Source of the DNA: Stramonita haemastoma
Lineage: Eukaryota; Mollusca; Gastropoda; Neogastropoda; Muricidae
Assembly (NCBI GenBank): GCA_030674155.1
Contig: CM060342.1
Span: 20,923,951-20,987,950 of the forward strand
DNA length: 64,000 nucleotides
Reading direction: 5' to 3'
Part shown: positions 41,001 to 51,480 of the stretch, piece after piece
Layout: every line of letters begins with the position of its first letter
Numbering within the stretch: the stretch's first letter is position 1
Translations under genes and position numbers: made by a program
The notes under the pieces: generated by a model
Database searches by the model: none
What the model was told of the DNA's origin: nothing
What the model saw: only the letters and a program-made list of their open reading frames with translations

Positions 41001-43524
41001 TGGGGGGGTTACACAGAGTGCTTTCTGTGGAAATCCATGGACTGACAGACCTGGTCACCCCCTCTATCACCTCCATGGGCGTTTTCTCATTAATTAACTT
41101 ACCACTTCGTCAGACTGTCCACACTCCTGCACACACCCACCAACGCTCACACCAGAATTCCTGATGTTCCTACTCATAAACCCAGTACCATTGATTTAGC
41201 CTTGGTATCTCCAGGATTACCAATTAATTGCACCTGGAATGTTGAAGAAGATTGTCTTGGAAGCGATCATTTTCCTGTAACATTGTCATTTGAGGACCTT
41301 TCAACATCAGATCTCACAAGTATTGAAAATAAAATCCTTCAACTTAAATAGAGATTGACTAACTGGTGAGCTTTTCAATCGTTTCTCCAAGCTATTGATA
41401 TTGAGACGATTGCAGAGGATAATGCTAATAAACTTTATTCAAATTTTGTGGCAATGCTCATTCTAGCAGCCGAGTTTTCCATTCCCAAACGCAAAGCAGG
41501 AAGAATGGAAAAATGATCAGGCAATAGATGGTGGACCAAAGCATGTGAGGATGCAGTTAACTATAAAAAGTAACAGTTTAAAATTTCTTTGAAAATCGAT
41601 CAGAAGAAAACTTAATTCACATGAAATATCCCAAATGTTATTGTAAGAAAATAATTGCCCAGACAAAAAATAAGTATTGGACAAAATTCTGTGTAAATGA
41701 AGTTTCAGAATCTATGGACTGGCATAAAGCTTGGAAGAAAGTTACTGAAATGAAAAACGGATTTCAACCCATCATATCCAGTCAAGTTTAAAAATAATAG
41801 ATTTCCAAGCATAGTTGAAAAAACAGATTTAGATAATAGTGGTATATTGTGCACTTTATGCACTATAACGTTTGAACTAAATTTTAAAAAAACCTCCTTC
41901 TTCTTTCCCCTTCACCTTCCTCTCTACCTCCCTCTTTCCTCCCCTTCTCTTTCTATACTGTTTTTAAACTTAGGGAGAGTGTTACTGGTTTCAGGCTAAA
42001 CAAATAGTCTTTTCCGTTGAGTACCAGTGGTTGTGGCTTATGAATTATTTTTAAAACCATTTGAGGCTGTATGGCAAACATCATTCGATAACTTCGATAA
42101 CTTACAGGCAGTATGTGAAGTCTCTGTAAGTGCGGTTCTAAGCAATGCAAGGTTATAGCTAGGTTAGTGTGGTTTATGATTCAATGAAGTAGAAATTAAC
42201 TCCATGGAGTGACGTTAAATAAAAAAAGTCATTGAAGGCAGATTAATATCTAGACATCGGCAAGAAAAAGTGTGTATGATTAGGGTCTAACACAACTGTG
42301 CGAGCTGTGTGTGTTTTGTGTTATTGGTAAATGAAACAATAAATCATATTACCATAACACCCCTGTGTGGCCTCACATCATATTCCTTTGAGTATTTGGA
42401 GTGCGTGAAGTCCTAAAATCTTCCCTTCAGTTCTTTTGAACCCTCTTACAATGGTTCATCCCTAAAGCTTCAATTAGACATTAAAAGTGACATCACAAAA
42501 GCTAAACAAATTAGAAACTCTATCATCATATAGTGCTGGTTATTTAAAATCTCCCTTAAAATATGATGAATTTATTGAAACGTTAGATTCGTTTACACAT
42601 AACAAGAGGGCAGTCGATCCTGATGATATATTCTATCAAATGATGGCCCATATGCCTTCAAAATAGAAAAGGCTACTTTTTTCATTTTTTCCAAAACTGT
42701 TGGATAAACGGCACTCTTCCCGATATCTGGAGACAGTGGACAGTAGTTCCAATCCTCAAGAAAAGTAAGCTGCTGTTTTCAATAGTTATATACCAGTTTG
42801 CTCTTACTTGGCATGTGGGTAATGGAAAAATTATACACTAGCGTCTGTTTCATTATTGTGAAAAGAATAATGTTATTCCAACAAATCAGGCTGGCTTTCA
42901 AAGGGAAGATGTACTTTCGATTAACCTACTTAGTTAAATTAGCCCATCAAATTAAAAAAACCCCAAACAATTTACCAAAAGAAAAAGTGCATTAGCCACA
43001 TTCTTTGATGTGAAGAAACCTTACAATAGAGTCTGTCATGAAAAATTGTTGCTCAAATTGAAGAATATTGGTATCAATGGAATGTTATATAAATATTTTC
43101 TGGTGTTTTTTTTTATCTGATAGATTTATCTGCACTAAACTGGGTCCGGTCACTCATGATTCATTAAAATATGTTGATTTAGGTATTCGCAGGATTCAGT
43201 GCTTGCCCCCTTTTTGTTTTCTGTTCTCGTGCACGATCTTCCTAGTTGTTTGTCAACTCGGGTTTTCCAGTTTGCTGATGATATCGTTATATAGATAATT
43301 ACTTCAGTCAGGAAAAACACAAAAGAAGTTATCAGTCACGTTGAAAAATTATGTCAAGACGAAAAAAATAAATTCTGTAGTTTCATTAATGAGAATAAGT
43401 TAGAACTATCTGCAGGAAAAAAACATGTCTTGCACTTTTTAATAATGGTGAAAAACCCATCAAAATTATCAATCCTGAAATTAGAAGGAACCCTGCTTAA
43501 GTATAAACCTCATGTCAAATTCTC

Positions 43525-44060
43525 TCATGTCAAACTCTGAAAGATGCACGTCAACCAGACGTAGCATTCTGCTCCAGAGAGGGGTCAGGTCATCATTCAG
43601 AAACACTCTCTGGTAAGATGCTGACTTCTTCAGCCGACTCCACTTCGCCATTATAGAAGCTTTTGTTTTTCTAGAGGTGAATTTTTACGATAACGGCTCT
43701 GGATGTTGAAGAGTTGGAGTAACTGTTGTTGTTACCGTTGTTGCTTCCCAGGTTCTATTTTCTGTGGGTCAGTTCTGTTCACAGCAGAGATGTTATCTGA
43801 CTTTATATCACACCCTGCAGCAGTGAAGACCCTCAGTGCTGTTTCCTCCACGTTTTCATCCGTCGTTCATGGAGACCAATTATTTTAATTAATGGTATCT
43901 CCCCTGCTGTACTGTTCTTGTAGGTCAAGTTTATACCGCAGCAGAAGGTTTTTTTCACTGCAGCGCTTCCACTTTCTGGTCATTCTGTTTGACCACTTCT
44001 TTGACTACAGACGACAAACTTTCTGTGCAGAAGCGCCGGTTTTCTGTATAGAGGAACAAA
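43525..44060 (-). pseudogene. LINE ORF1 relic
   Basis: On the reverse strand, 44040-43985 reads RFCTESLSSVVKEVVKQN then DQKVEALQ, a coiled-coil start. 43880-43760 reads FTAAGCDIKSDNISAVNRTD then PQKIEPGKQ. 43660-43540 reads YQRVFLNDDLTPLWSRMLRL in the third frame. This order (coiled coil, xxIxxxHRxG-type RRM, F.NDDLTP.R domain) is typical of LINE ORF1. Stops and frameshifts are frequent. Confidence 0.55.
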
Positions 44061-44379
44061 CAGTTCTGTGACGTGTGTTGCGATGACATCATATTCATTA
44101 GCGTCATTTCTCTAGTTCTTTTTGTTCCCTTTCCCTCCTTTACCTCTATTCATTTAACACAAAACATTGTCCTCAATCTACCCCACTAATATCAACACCA
44201 CCTTTAGCTACTATTTGATCTGCAAGATAAGCGAATCAGTGTTTTTTTCTGAAGTGGAGTGACCAGACGACTGACTGAAAGACATGATAGATGTAGCGTA
44301 AAAATGGCACTGTTCACTCCTAAAAAAAAAAAAAAAGTAAATACAACTGGAAAGAAAGTCACCATACTCCATGGAGTAT

Positions 44380-44510
44380 GGCAAGCGACATGGCAAATAA
44401 TAGTATAAAAATGGAAACAAAAGACGCTGAAGAACTCGTTGACAAACAAAAGAAAACTACACAGGCACTCTGGAAACACGTAAAACAATTATTCACTGAG
44501 AGCTGTTGAA
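44380..44510 (+). pseudogene. ORF1-like fragment related to the 2A-LINE
   Basis: ATGGCAAGCGACATGGCAAA at 44380 is identical to ORF1 of the intact element at about 45420. The following frame reads MANNSIKMETKDAEELVDKQ, helical, before a stop. It lies about 600 bp upstream of the intact ORF1 start. Confidence 0.35.
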
Positions 44511-44664
44511 GGCTCAACTCATCGATCAAGGGTAGACCACACACGCACAAACACAAATGCTAGTTACTAACTATTGCGTCATTCATCATCAGTTTACGAA
44601 TTTCGTAAAATCATGTTTCGCTTCTAAAAAAATTTCAGTTATATCTTGAAAAAACAATTTCCCC

Positions 44665-44670
<6 letters not shown>

Positions 44671-44731
<61 letters not shown>
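44671..44731 (+). repeat. (CT)n microsatellite
   Basis: About 30 CT units, followed at 44781 by a C run of about 17. Confidence 0.95.
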
Positions 44732-44736
<5 letters not shown>

Positions 44737-44994
44737 GAGCGTAAAACTCCTGGACTGCCTTGAACTACCAGAACTAGCTCCCCCCCCCCCCCCCCTCTCA
44801 CTGTTCTGCCTAAATGGGGGGTCGGTGAGATATCTCATGGTAACAACAACTCCATCCTTAAAGTTGTCTGATATCTACGCTTTTTTTCCTTAATCAAGAG
44901 TGCAATCAAACTTCTTGATAGTAGCTACCTACAGTGTGCTGACTGATAGCGTGCTGATTATGGTGCCATAAGTGTTGTGTGACTGTCAGTAACC

Positions 44995-46554
44995 ATGCCG
45001 CTGAGCAGTGTGTGTTTTCGTGTCAGGTGTGGCCTTTTCCTAGGAGTCTACATGAACTTTATGACCAAGCGAGTCATATTTGTTTTCAAAATGCGCACAA
45101 GACTTGTGTCTGTAAGGAACAGAGTGGACGTTGCCCTCTTCGTGTTTCTGGCTGCCTACCTGCTCTGTTGTGGGGATGTGGAACTGAATCCCGGCCCTAC
45201 AGACAGCAGTCAGCCTGCTCAGAGAGGAAAGACAAACAACATGGAATCAACAAACAGCACACGTATGGATGAAGGGAATAGGTCCGCCATGTGTCCCCCC
45301 TCTCAGGCTTCAGCTGACTTTGCTGTCCCTGGTGTGGCAGAGGATGTCAGTGCCCAGATCCTGGAGATGCTGAGGTCTCTGGGAGGGAGGATGCAGTCAA
45401 TGGAAAACACCATGTCCACCATGGCAAGCGACATGGCAAACATCAAGAATGATGTTGGACAGGTGAAAACTAAATGTGAGGAAATAGGACAGAGGTGTGA
45501 AAATTTAGAAAAAGAAACCCAGCTTCTTACCTCATCATTGATTGAAACCCAAGAAGACGTCGAAACTCTCTTCAGTGGCTACTCAGAAAACAAGACCGAT
45601 ATTCAGAATCTATCCTCCTCTTTTGAAAAAATGAAAAGTAAAGTGGAAACACTAGAAGACGCTTACGAAAAACTAGAAAGTTTCTCCAGAAGAGACAATC
45701 TAAAAATGTTTGGTGTGCCTCAGACACAGAAGTTCGAGAGCTATGACACCTGTGCCAGTCTGGTAGCTGACACCCTCAACAGAGCAGGACCAAGACACTG
45801 GACTCCTGATGATATATCCAGAGCACATAGAGTAGGTGTAAGTAGAGACGGACAACCACAGCCTATGATTGTCAAATTCCAGCGATGGAAAGACAAAATG
45901 GCTGTCATCACCAATCGTGACTTCAGGGGGAGGCTTAAAGAGAGTGTTGTCAGGGTTGCTAATGACTTGACGAAGAAGCAAGCAAGCTTAGTGTCAGAGG
46001 CTAGGAAGGAGGGCAAGGTGGCCTTCTTTAAGAAAGGCAGGCTTGTGGTAGAGCCCAGACAACCTGACCCACAAACCTACGCTGAAGCTGCAGCCACTGC
46101 AAGGACATCTATGGATACCAGTGCCTCTGCAAAAGCTGGGAAAGCTAGGACCCCTGAACAGCCAGAGGTACGTGGACACCACAGCAGGGATTCCCCACAT
46201 CGCTTCAGTGGCAGCAGTCACAACAGCAGCGCACGTGGTCAACAGGATGGAGGGGGAAGAGGTAATTCCCCTCTTGGTTCCAAGTTAGGCAGCCACAGCC
46301 ACAGAGCACGTAAAGCACGTGGTCGGAACGAGGAAAGCGGGGAGGGGGATTCCTCCCTTCACTGGAACCAGGACAGTCAGAGTGACACGACACCAGCTGC
46401 ACGTGGTCAACGTGGTGTAAGAGGGAATTCTGCACGTGGCAGTCAGTCCGGTACGGGTTTGCGCCACTCCTGGTCCCCTCGTTCTTCCCCTCCCGTCAAC
46501 AAGTGCCCAGCCAACAATGCGCGACCCAGACGGTCAACACGTAACGCACCATAG
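44995..46554 (+). CDS. retrotransposon ORF1: 2A leader, coiled coil, L1-type RNA-binding protein
   Basis: The start AACCATGCC has a good Kozak context. Residues 1-60 form a basic then hydrophobic leader (ALFVFLAAYLLCCG) ending in the 2A motif DVELNPG/P at residues 61-68, where ribosome skipping would release the leader and start the ORF1 protein at Pro68. Residues about 115-225 are a long coiled coil (SMENTMSTMASDMANIKNDV onward). Residues about 225-345 resemble the L1 ORF1 RRM and C-terminal domain (SFSRRDNLKMFGVP, ISRAHRVGV, MIVKFQRWKDKMAVI, VANDLTKKQ). The last 150 residues are Arg/Ser/Gly-rich with repeated ARGQ/ARGN-type words and probably bind RNA. In the family ORF1 forms trimers coating the element RNA in the cytoplasm. 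It ends in TAG directly before in-frame ORF2. Confidence 0.9.
   Translation: MPLSSVCFRVRCGLFLGVYMNFMTKRVIFVFKMRTRLVSVRNRVDVALFVFLAAYLLCCGDVELNPGPTDSSQPAQRGKTNNMESTNSTRMDEGNRSAMCPPSQASADFAVPGVAEDVSAQILEMLRSLGGRMQSMENTMSTMASDMANIKNDVGQVKTKCEEIGQRCENLEKETQLLTSSLIETQEDVETLFSGYSENKTDIQNLSSSFEKMKSKVETLEDAYEKLESFSRRDNLKMFGVPQTQKFESYDTCASLVADTLNRAGPRHWTPDDISRAHRVGVSRDGQPQPMIVKFQRWKDKMAVITNRDFRGRLKESVVRVANDLTKKQASLVSEARKEGKVAFFKKGRLVVEPRQPDPQTYAEAAATARTSMDTSASAKAGKARTPEQPEVRGHHSRDSPHRFSGSSHNSSARGQQDGGGRGNSPLGSKLGSHSHRARKARGRNEESGEGDSSLHWNQDSQSDTTPAARGQRGVRGNSARGSQSGTGLRHSWSPRSSPPVNKCPANNARPRRSTRNAP
45175..45198 (+). other. 2A ribosome-skipping motif
   Basis: GATGTGGAACTGAATCCCGG then CCCT encodes DVELNPGP, matching the 2A consensus D(V/I)ExNPGP exactly. 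The preceding residues VDVALFVFLAAYLLCCG are hydrophobic, as in 2As that double as signal sequences. 2A motifs at the N-terminus of ORF1 are documented for several APE-type non-LTR elements of marine invertebrates. Confidence 0.93.
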
Positions 46555-49500
46555 GACAGGCTGGACCATCTTGGGACTTTGAAATTCCTTATTTACAATG
46601 TTGAAAATTTGTACAGTAAATTAAATAATGCCGCTTTCATTGATTACGTTTCTACTTTTAACGTTGTTTGTTTGACAGAAACATTCATTGATGATTCATT
46701 TGATTATAGTGGAATTTTTCATGATTTTGTTAAAGTTGCTGCTAAAAGGTTGTCTCGTTTAGGCAGGAATTCAGGTGGTGTTCTTTTGCTAATTCAGAAA
46801 TCCTTGTCAGCTTATATCTCAGTAGTTAATATTGTTTGTGAAAATACTGTAGCTGTTAAGGTTAAGAAGTCTGTGTTTAACTGTGACAAGGATGTACTGA
46901 TGGTGGCATGTTACATTGTACCAGAAAATGGTCGTTGTATGACACAATGGCGATTAAAGATGGTATAGTAAACTTAGAAGAAAGCCTCTTGCAAGTTCTA
47001 CAAAACAATAGCATGCATTTACTGATCCTTGGTGATCTGAATGCAAGAACCGGGAGCGCACAGCCATGTCAGGAGGATGTAGTTAACTTTGCATCTTGCT
47101 TCGATGATGATGATAATATTGATGACTTTTTAGGTAACGATGTTTTACAGCGAAGTTCAAAAGATAGCACTGTTAATAACTTTGGCCAGTCCCTGTTAAA
47201 CTTATGTTTCATGTTTGATTGTGTCATACTGAATGGTTGTTGTGATAGTGTCTCTAGTGGAGATTTCACATATGTTTCACCACATGGATGCAGTGTAATT
47301 GATTATGTTATTTTGTCAAAAGATATGCTTTCTCTTAACTGCTGTGAACTCAATGTCAGTGACCATATTGATTCTTGGCATCTGCCAGTTGAATTCATAT
47401 GGAAAAAAACAGAGGAAGACATCAGTCCACAGAAAGTAGACAATGCAGGCACTGAGGATCGTTTTATCTGGTTTGAAGACTGTCTACACACTTATGTAGA
47501 GGAACAAAAATCCGCAGTCTTCAAACAGAAGATAGAGCAGGCTGTCATATCTATCAATACTGATATTGACAGCTCTTTGAACATATTCATGGAATCACTG
47601 TACAGTGCAGCTGCTTGCATGGTAAGAACGACAGGTAATAGGAAAAGAACAAATGACTGGTTTGATGATGAATGCAAACGAAAGAAAAGAACAGTGAGAG
47701 GGTTATTAAGAAAATTTAAACGATCAAAAAGGTTGTGTGATGAAAAGAGGATAGCATATGTAACAGAAAGAAATCAATATAAACTTTTGTTAAAAAGGAA
47801 GAAAAATGAATTTGATGAATCAAGATTAAAAAAGCTTAAAGAATCAATTCATGATGCAAAATTGTTTTGGCAAATTATTAGGTCAGTTAACAGAAAAAGA
47901 GTAATTTACAATAACATTAGCATTAATCAGTGGTACGACCATTTCTTTACACTGTTTAATGGAGAAGATGATGTACCACAGCAAGAAGAAAGTGTTGAAA
48001 TTGAAGAGGGTGACTTATCAGATATTTCCATGGCAACCTGTAATGAGTCAATTTCTAGACAAGAGGTTGTAGCCAGCATTGGTAAACTCAAGTCTGGAAA
48101 GAGTGCAGGTCCTGACAAGATTGTCAGCGAAATGTTAAAACATGCTGGTAATGAGGTCATTGATTTTCTTGTTGCCTATTTCAATAAACTCTTTGATTTT
48201 GGCCTTTTTCCTGTGGAATGGTCAAAATCTATGATTGTACCCATCTATAAGAAAGGGGATATAGACCAACCAGGTAATTATTGTGGAATAGCTTTAACTA
48301 GTGTGGTTAGCAAGATATACACAGATATTTTAACCAAAAGGCTTTCTAGATGGGCTATGGAAGAAGATAAAATAATTGAACAGCAAGTAGGCTTTAGAGC
48401 AGGCTATTCTACAGTTGACCATATTTTTACGCTTTTTGCCATTGTTCAAAAATTCTTGCAACGACACACTAAACTTTATGTTGCCTTTGTAGATTTTAGA
48501 AAGGCGTTCGACTCGGTCAATAGAAACAATTTGTGGGAAGTATTGAGGAAATGTGGTGTATGTGGAAAAATGTATAAGGCGGTACGAAGTGTTTATAACT
48601 CTGTTTTGGCATGTGTGCGTGATAAGAGTTATTATTCAGATTATTTTGCTTGTCCAAAAGGAGTAAAACAAGGTTGTTTACTCAGTCCCCTATTGTTGTC
48701 TCTATTTATAAATGAATTGGCTCTTGAAGTATCCAGAGCAGGAAAGCATGGCATTCAACTAATGACTGATACTGTTGAAATATTTCTATTATTGTTTGCT
48801 GATGATGTTATCTTATTATCTGAATCTGCTATTGGTCTCCAAAATCAGTTGAACAGACTTAAGAGAGAAGCAGATAGATTATGCTTGGTTGTCAATCTTG
48901 AAAAGACTAATGTAATGGTGTTTAGAAAGGGAGGGTACTTAGGTTCTAGGGAAAAGTGGATGTATGGGAATGAAGAAATTAAGGTTACCAATTCATATAA
49001 ATATTTGGGGATGGGTTTCACAACAAAGCTGAGCATTAATAGTGCCTTGGTAGATGTTTGTAACAGAGGAAAAAGAGGAGTTATGGAAATACAGAAATCT
49101 ATGAAAAAACTGAATACCACAGATTTAAAACTGTTTTGGAAGATGTTTGATACTCAGATAGAACCAATATTAACGTATGCATCTGAGGTTTGGGGATTGT
49201 ATGAAGAAGGCAAGCGAATTGAAAAAGTTCACACATTTGCTATAAAGAGATTTCTATCTGTTCCTTTACATGCATCAAACCATCTAGTTTACTGGGAAAG
49301 TGGTAGATATCCGTTATACATAAGGGCATATATAAAAAGCATTAAATACTGGTTAAAACTTCTTAAACAACCAGCTTCTAGAATATGTAGACAGGCTTAT
49401 GAAATGCTAATCTTACAACATGAATCTGGTCGACTCAATTGGGTGTCAAATGTACAGAAAACTTTATGTGTGAATGGATTTGGTATTGTGTGGCTGAGTA

Positions 49501-50003
49501 GAGACGTAGGATGTGAATATAGTTTCATTAATGAATTTAAAGATAGACTTATTTCATGCTACAAACAGAACTGGCATTCGGATTTAGAAAATAATGACAA
49601 ATATATGTGGTATAGTTCCTTCAAAAGTGTCTTTCAAACAGAAAGATATCTGTCTTTTATAACCAACAAATGGTACAAGATCAGTCTCAGTAGATTTCGG
49701 CTAAGAGTCAGTGGCCTTAAAAATTGTAAGTATTGGTTTTTAAGTGAAGATAACTCTAACGATAATATATGCCCTTCATGCCGAAATGCCACAGAAGACG
49801 AATTTCACTTTCTTTTCGATTGTATGGCCTATTCTGATAAACGCAGAAACTGTGAGGCGCTAAGTGTGTTTAAAGGCATTGCTGATATGAATTCTGTTGC
49901 AAATATTCTATCTGTCAGCAGTGAAGAGAAAATAGAAAGTCTAGCTAAATTCATTGGAGAAGCAATGAATATTAGGAAAAAGATAACGGAACAGAGTAAC
50001 TAG
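46555..50003 (+). pseudogene. retrotransposon ORF2: AP endonuclease and reverse transcriptase (one frameshift)
   Basis: Reading on in the ORF1 frame after TAG gives DRLDHLGTLKFLIYNVENLY. Endonuclease motifs are complete: N in YNVEN, E in VVCLTETF, then GDLNAR, SVIDYVILS and the SDH of VSDHIDSW. The frame shifts by -1 near 46930-46935 (between VPENG and SLYDTM) and then stays open for about 1020 codons. The RT (about 48060-49120) has IYKKGD, QVGFRAGYSTVDHIF, AFVDFRKAFDSV, GVKQGCLLSP and the catalytic FADD at 48795-48806. Near the end CPSCRNATEDEFHF..C forms a CCHC-like motif. The protein nicks target DNA and copies element RNA in the nucleus. There is no AUG between TAG and the endonuclease. 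A single frameshift in an otherwise clean 3.4-kb frame suggests a recent copy or a sequencing error. Confidence 0.9.
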
Positions 50004-50039
50004 TCCTTAGATGGTCCTTTATTGATTCTGTTAGTGTGT

Positions 50040-50062
50040 GGGGGGGGGGGGGGGAGGGAGGG

Positions 50063-50137
<75 letters not shown>

Positions 50138-50156
50138 GAGAGAGTGTGTGTGTGTG

Positions 50157-50229
<73 letters not shown>

Positions 50230-50241
50230 TGTGTGTGTGTG
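50040..50241 (+). repeat. G run-(GA)n-(TG)n tract in LINE 3' UTR
   Basis: A G run (50039-50055), GA repeats with GGAG interruptions, then about 45 TG units. It lies between the ORF2 stop and the AATAAA signal, so it is either part of this element's RNA or a later expansion. Confidence 0.93.
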
Positions 50242-50391
50242 TCACCTGCGTGGCAATTAGAATGTGCAGTAGTATATGTAAGTGCGAAGTGAGAGGAAAA
50301 TTTGAAAAATGTTATTATGTTACACGAATTCATCTGAACTTGTTATTCCCCCTTGTCTACAGGGCTGTAATGCTGTATGGACAATAAAACT

Positions 50392-50421
50392 GTGTCAGTG
50401 TCAGTGTCAGTGTCAGTGTCA

Positions 50422-50425
<4 letters not shown>
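50392..50425 (+). repeat. (GTGTCA)n LINE 3' terminus
   Basis: Five to six hexamers follow AATAAAACT. Short terminal tandem repeats in place of poly(A) mark the 3' ends of CR1/L2-like elements. Confidence 0.8.
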
Positions 50426-50509
<84 letters not shown>

Positions 50510-50529
50510 CTCTCTCTTTCTCTCTCTCC
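50426..50529 (+). repeat. (CT)n microsatellite
   Basis: About 40 CT units with a GTGTCT interruption, starting exactly where the LINE terminal hexamers end. Confidence 0.95.
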
Positions 50530-50540
50530 AGAAAGTGGGG

Positions 50541-50873
50541 GACGGGATAGCCTAGTGGTTAGAACATTGCGCTCGCTATTTGTCGACGGGGTTCGATTCC
50601 CGTTCGAGGGGATTTTTCCCCTGGGGTTAACATCAGTGCTGACTCCACTCTCCCCAAAAGTCCTTCAGATGAGACTATAAACCGAGGTCCCGTGTGCAAA
50701 CGCACGCAGAGCATCTTGCGCACACGTGAAATCCTGTTCCACTTTTCGTAAGAGTAGGCCATTGTGTGCCGGTGGGAACAGATGACAAGATTTACAAAAA
50801 AAATTTTGATGCACACGGGAACTGGCTGTAAAAAAGCCCACGAGTGCTTACTCCATTATCCTCGATATAAAAG

Positions 50874-50880
<7 letters not shown>
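50541..50880 (+). mobile_element. SINE family S1, best-preserved copy
   Basis: Head GACGGGATAGCCTAGTGGTT (A box) and GGGTTCGATTCCCGTTCGAG (B box) are close to consensus. The body is complete and the tail TTATCCTCGATATAAAAGAA runs into AATAATAATGATG. CpGs are retained, suggesting youth. Confidence 0.93.
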
Positions 50881-51138
<258 letters not shown>

Positions 51139-51139
51139 A

Positions 51140-51142
<3 letters not shown>

Positions 51143-51220
<78 letters not shown>
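51143..51220 (+). repeat. (CT)n microsatellite
   Basis: About 38 CT units with one TTCT interruption directly after the trinucleotide mosaic. Confidence 0.95.
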
Positions 51221-51224
<4 letters not shown>

Positions 51225-51294
51225 GTTGTGTGTTCCCCAGCTTAACATGCTGGGGGTCACCCAGAATGTACGCTCTGACTCACTCATCCCACCT

Positions 51295-51480
51295 GGGAAT
51301 CACTCGAAGATGAGTGTCTCTTTGCAGCACTTCAACACTTCGGCAGGAATACCACCTTTCCCAGGTACCTTACCAGAGGCAAGAGAGTCCAGGGCTTTGC
51401 TGAGTTCATCTATGGTTGGTCCTCTGCCAAGCTCTTCTAGTTCTGGTGGGCACTCTATGACATTCAGGGCGTCTTCTGTG
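51295..51480 (-). pseudogene. LINE RT fragment (RTE-like)
   Basis: The reverse frame reads PPELEELGRGPTIDELSKAL then DSLASGKVPGKGGIPAEVLK. It matches the conserved entry to LINE RT domains (PT.EEL.KAI..L..GKAPG.DGIP.E..K). Only this block is preserved. Confidence 0.75.

Larger units (their letters stand above)
39690..43310 (+). pseudogene. decayed LINE with SGNH-hydrolase-like ORF1 and broken EN-RT
   Basis: A GC-richer start (GGGACTTCCGGTATCAAAAT) is followed by an ORF (39775-40275) and an SGNH-like segment (40433-40890). An endonuclease C-terminal block at 41160-41320 reads STIDLALVSPGLP then CLGSDHFPVTLSF. RT pieces at 42570-43300 include ALATFFDVKKPYNRVCHEKL and the catalytic FADD at 43271-43282. 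Many frameshifts, a (TG)n-G tract insertion at 40910-41000 and AT-rich filler break it. Gene order suggests one element, but the join between ORF1 and ORF2 parts is inference. Confidence 0.55.
44815..50425 (+). mobile_element. near-complete 2A-bearing non-LTR retrotransposon
   Basis: The order is 5' UTR (about 180 bp), ORF1 (44995-46554) with a 2A motif, ORF2 (46555-50003) with endonuclease, reverse transcriptase and C-terminal CCHC, then a 3' UTR containing a (GA)n(TG)n tract. AATAAA lies at 50383-50388, and the element ends in five to six GTGTCA hexamers (50392-50425). The hexamer end and lack of poly(A) fit CR1/L2/Crack-type elements; the exact clade is not assigned. ORF2 sits in the ORF1 frame behind one TAG and has one frameshift near 46932. 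The 5' boundary is approximate. Confidence 0.85.
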
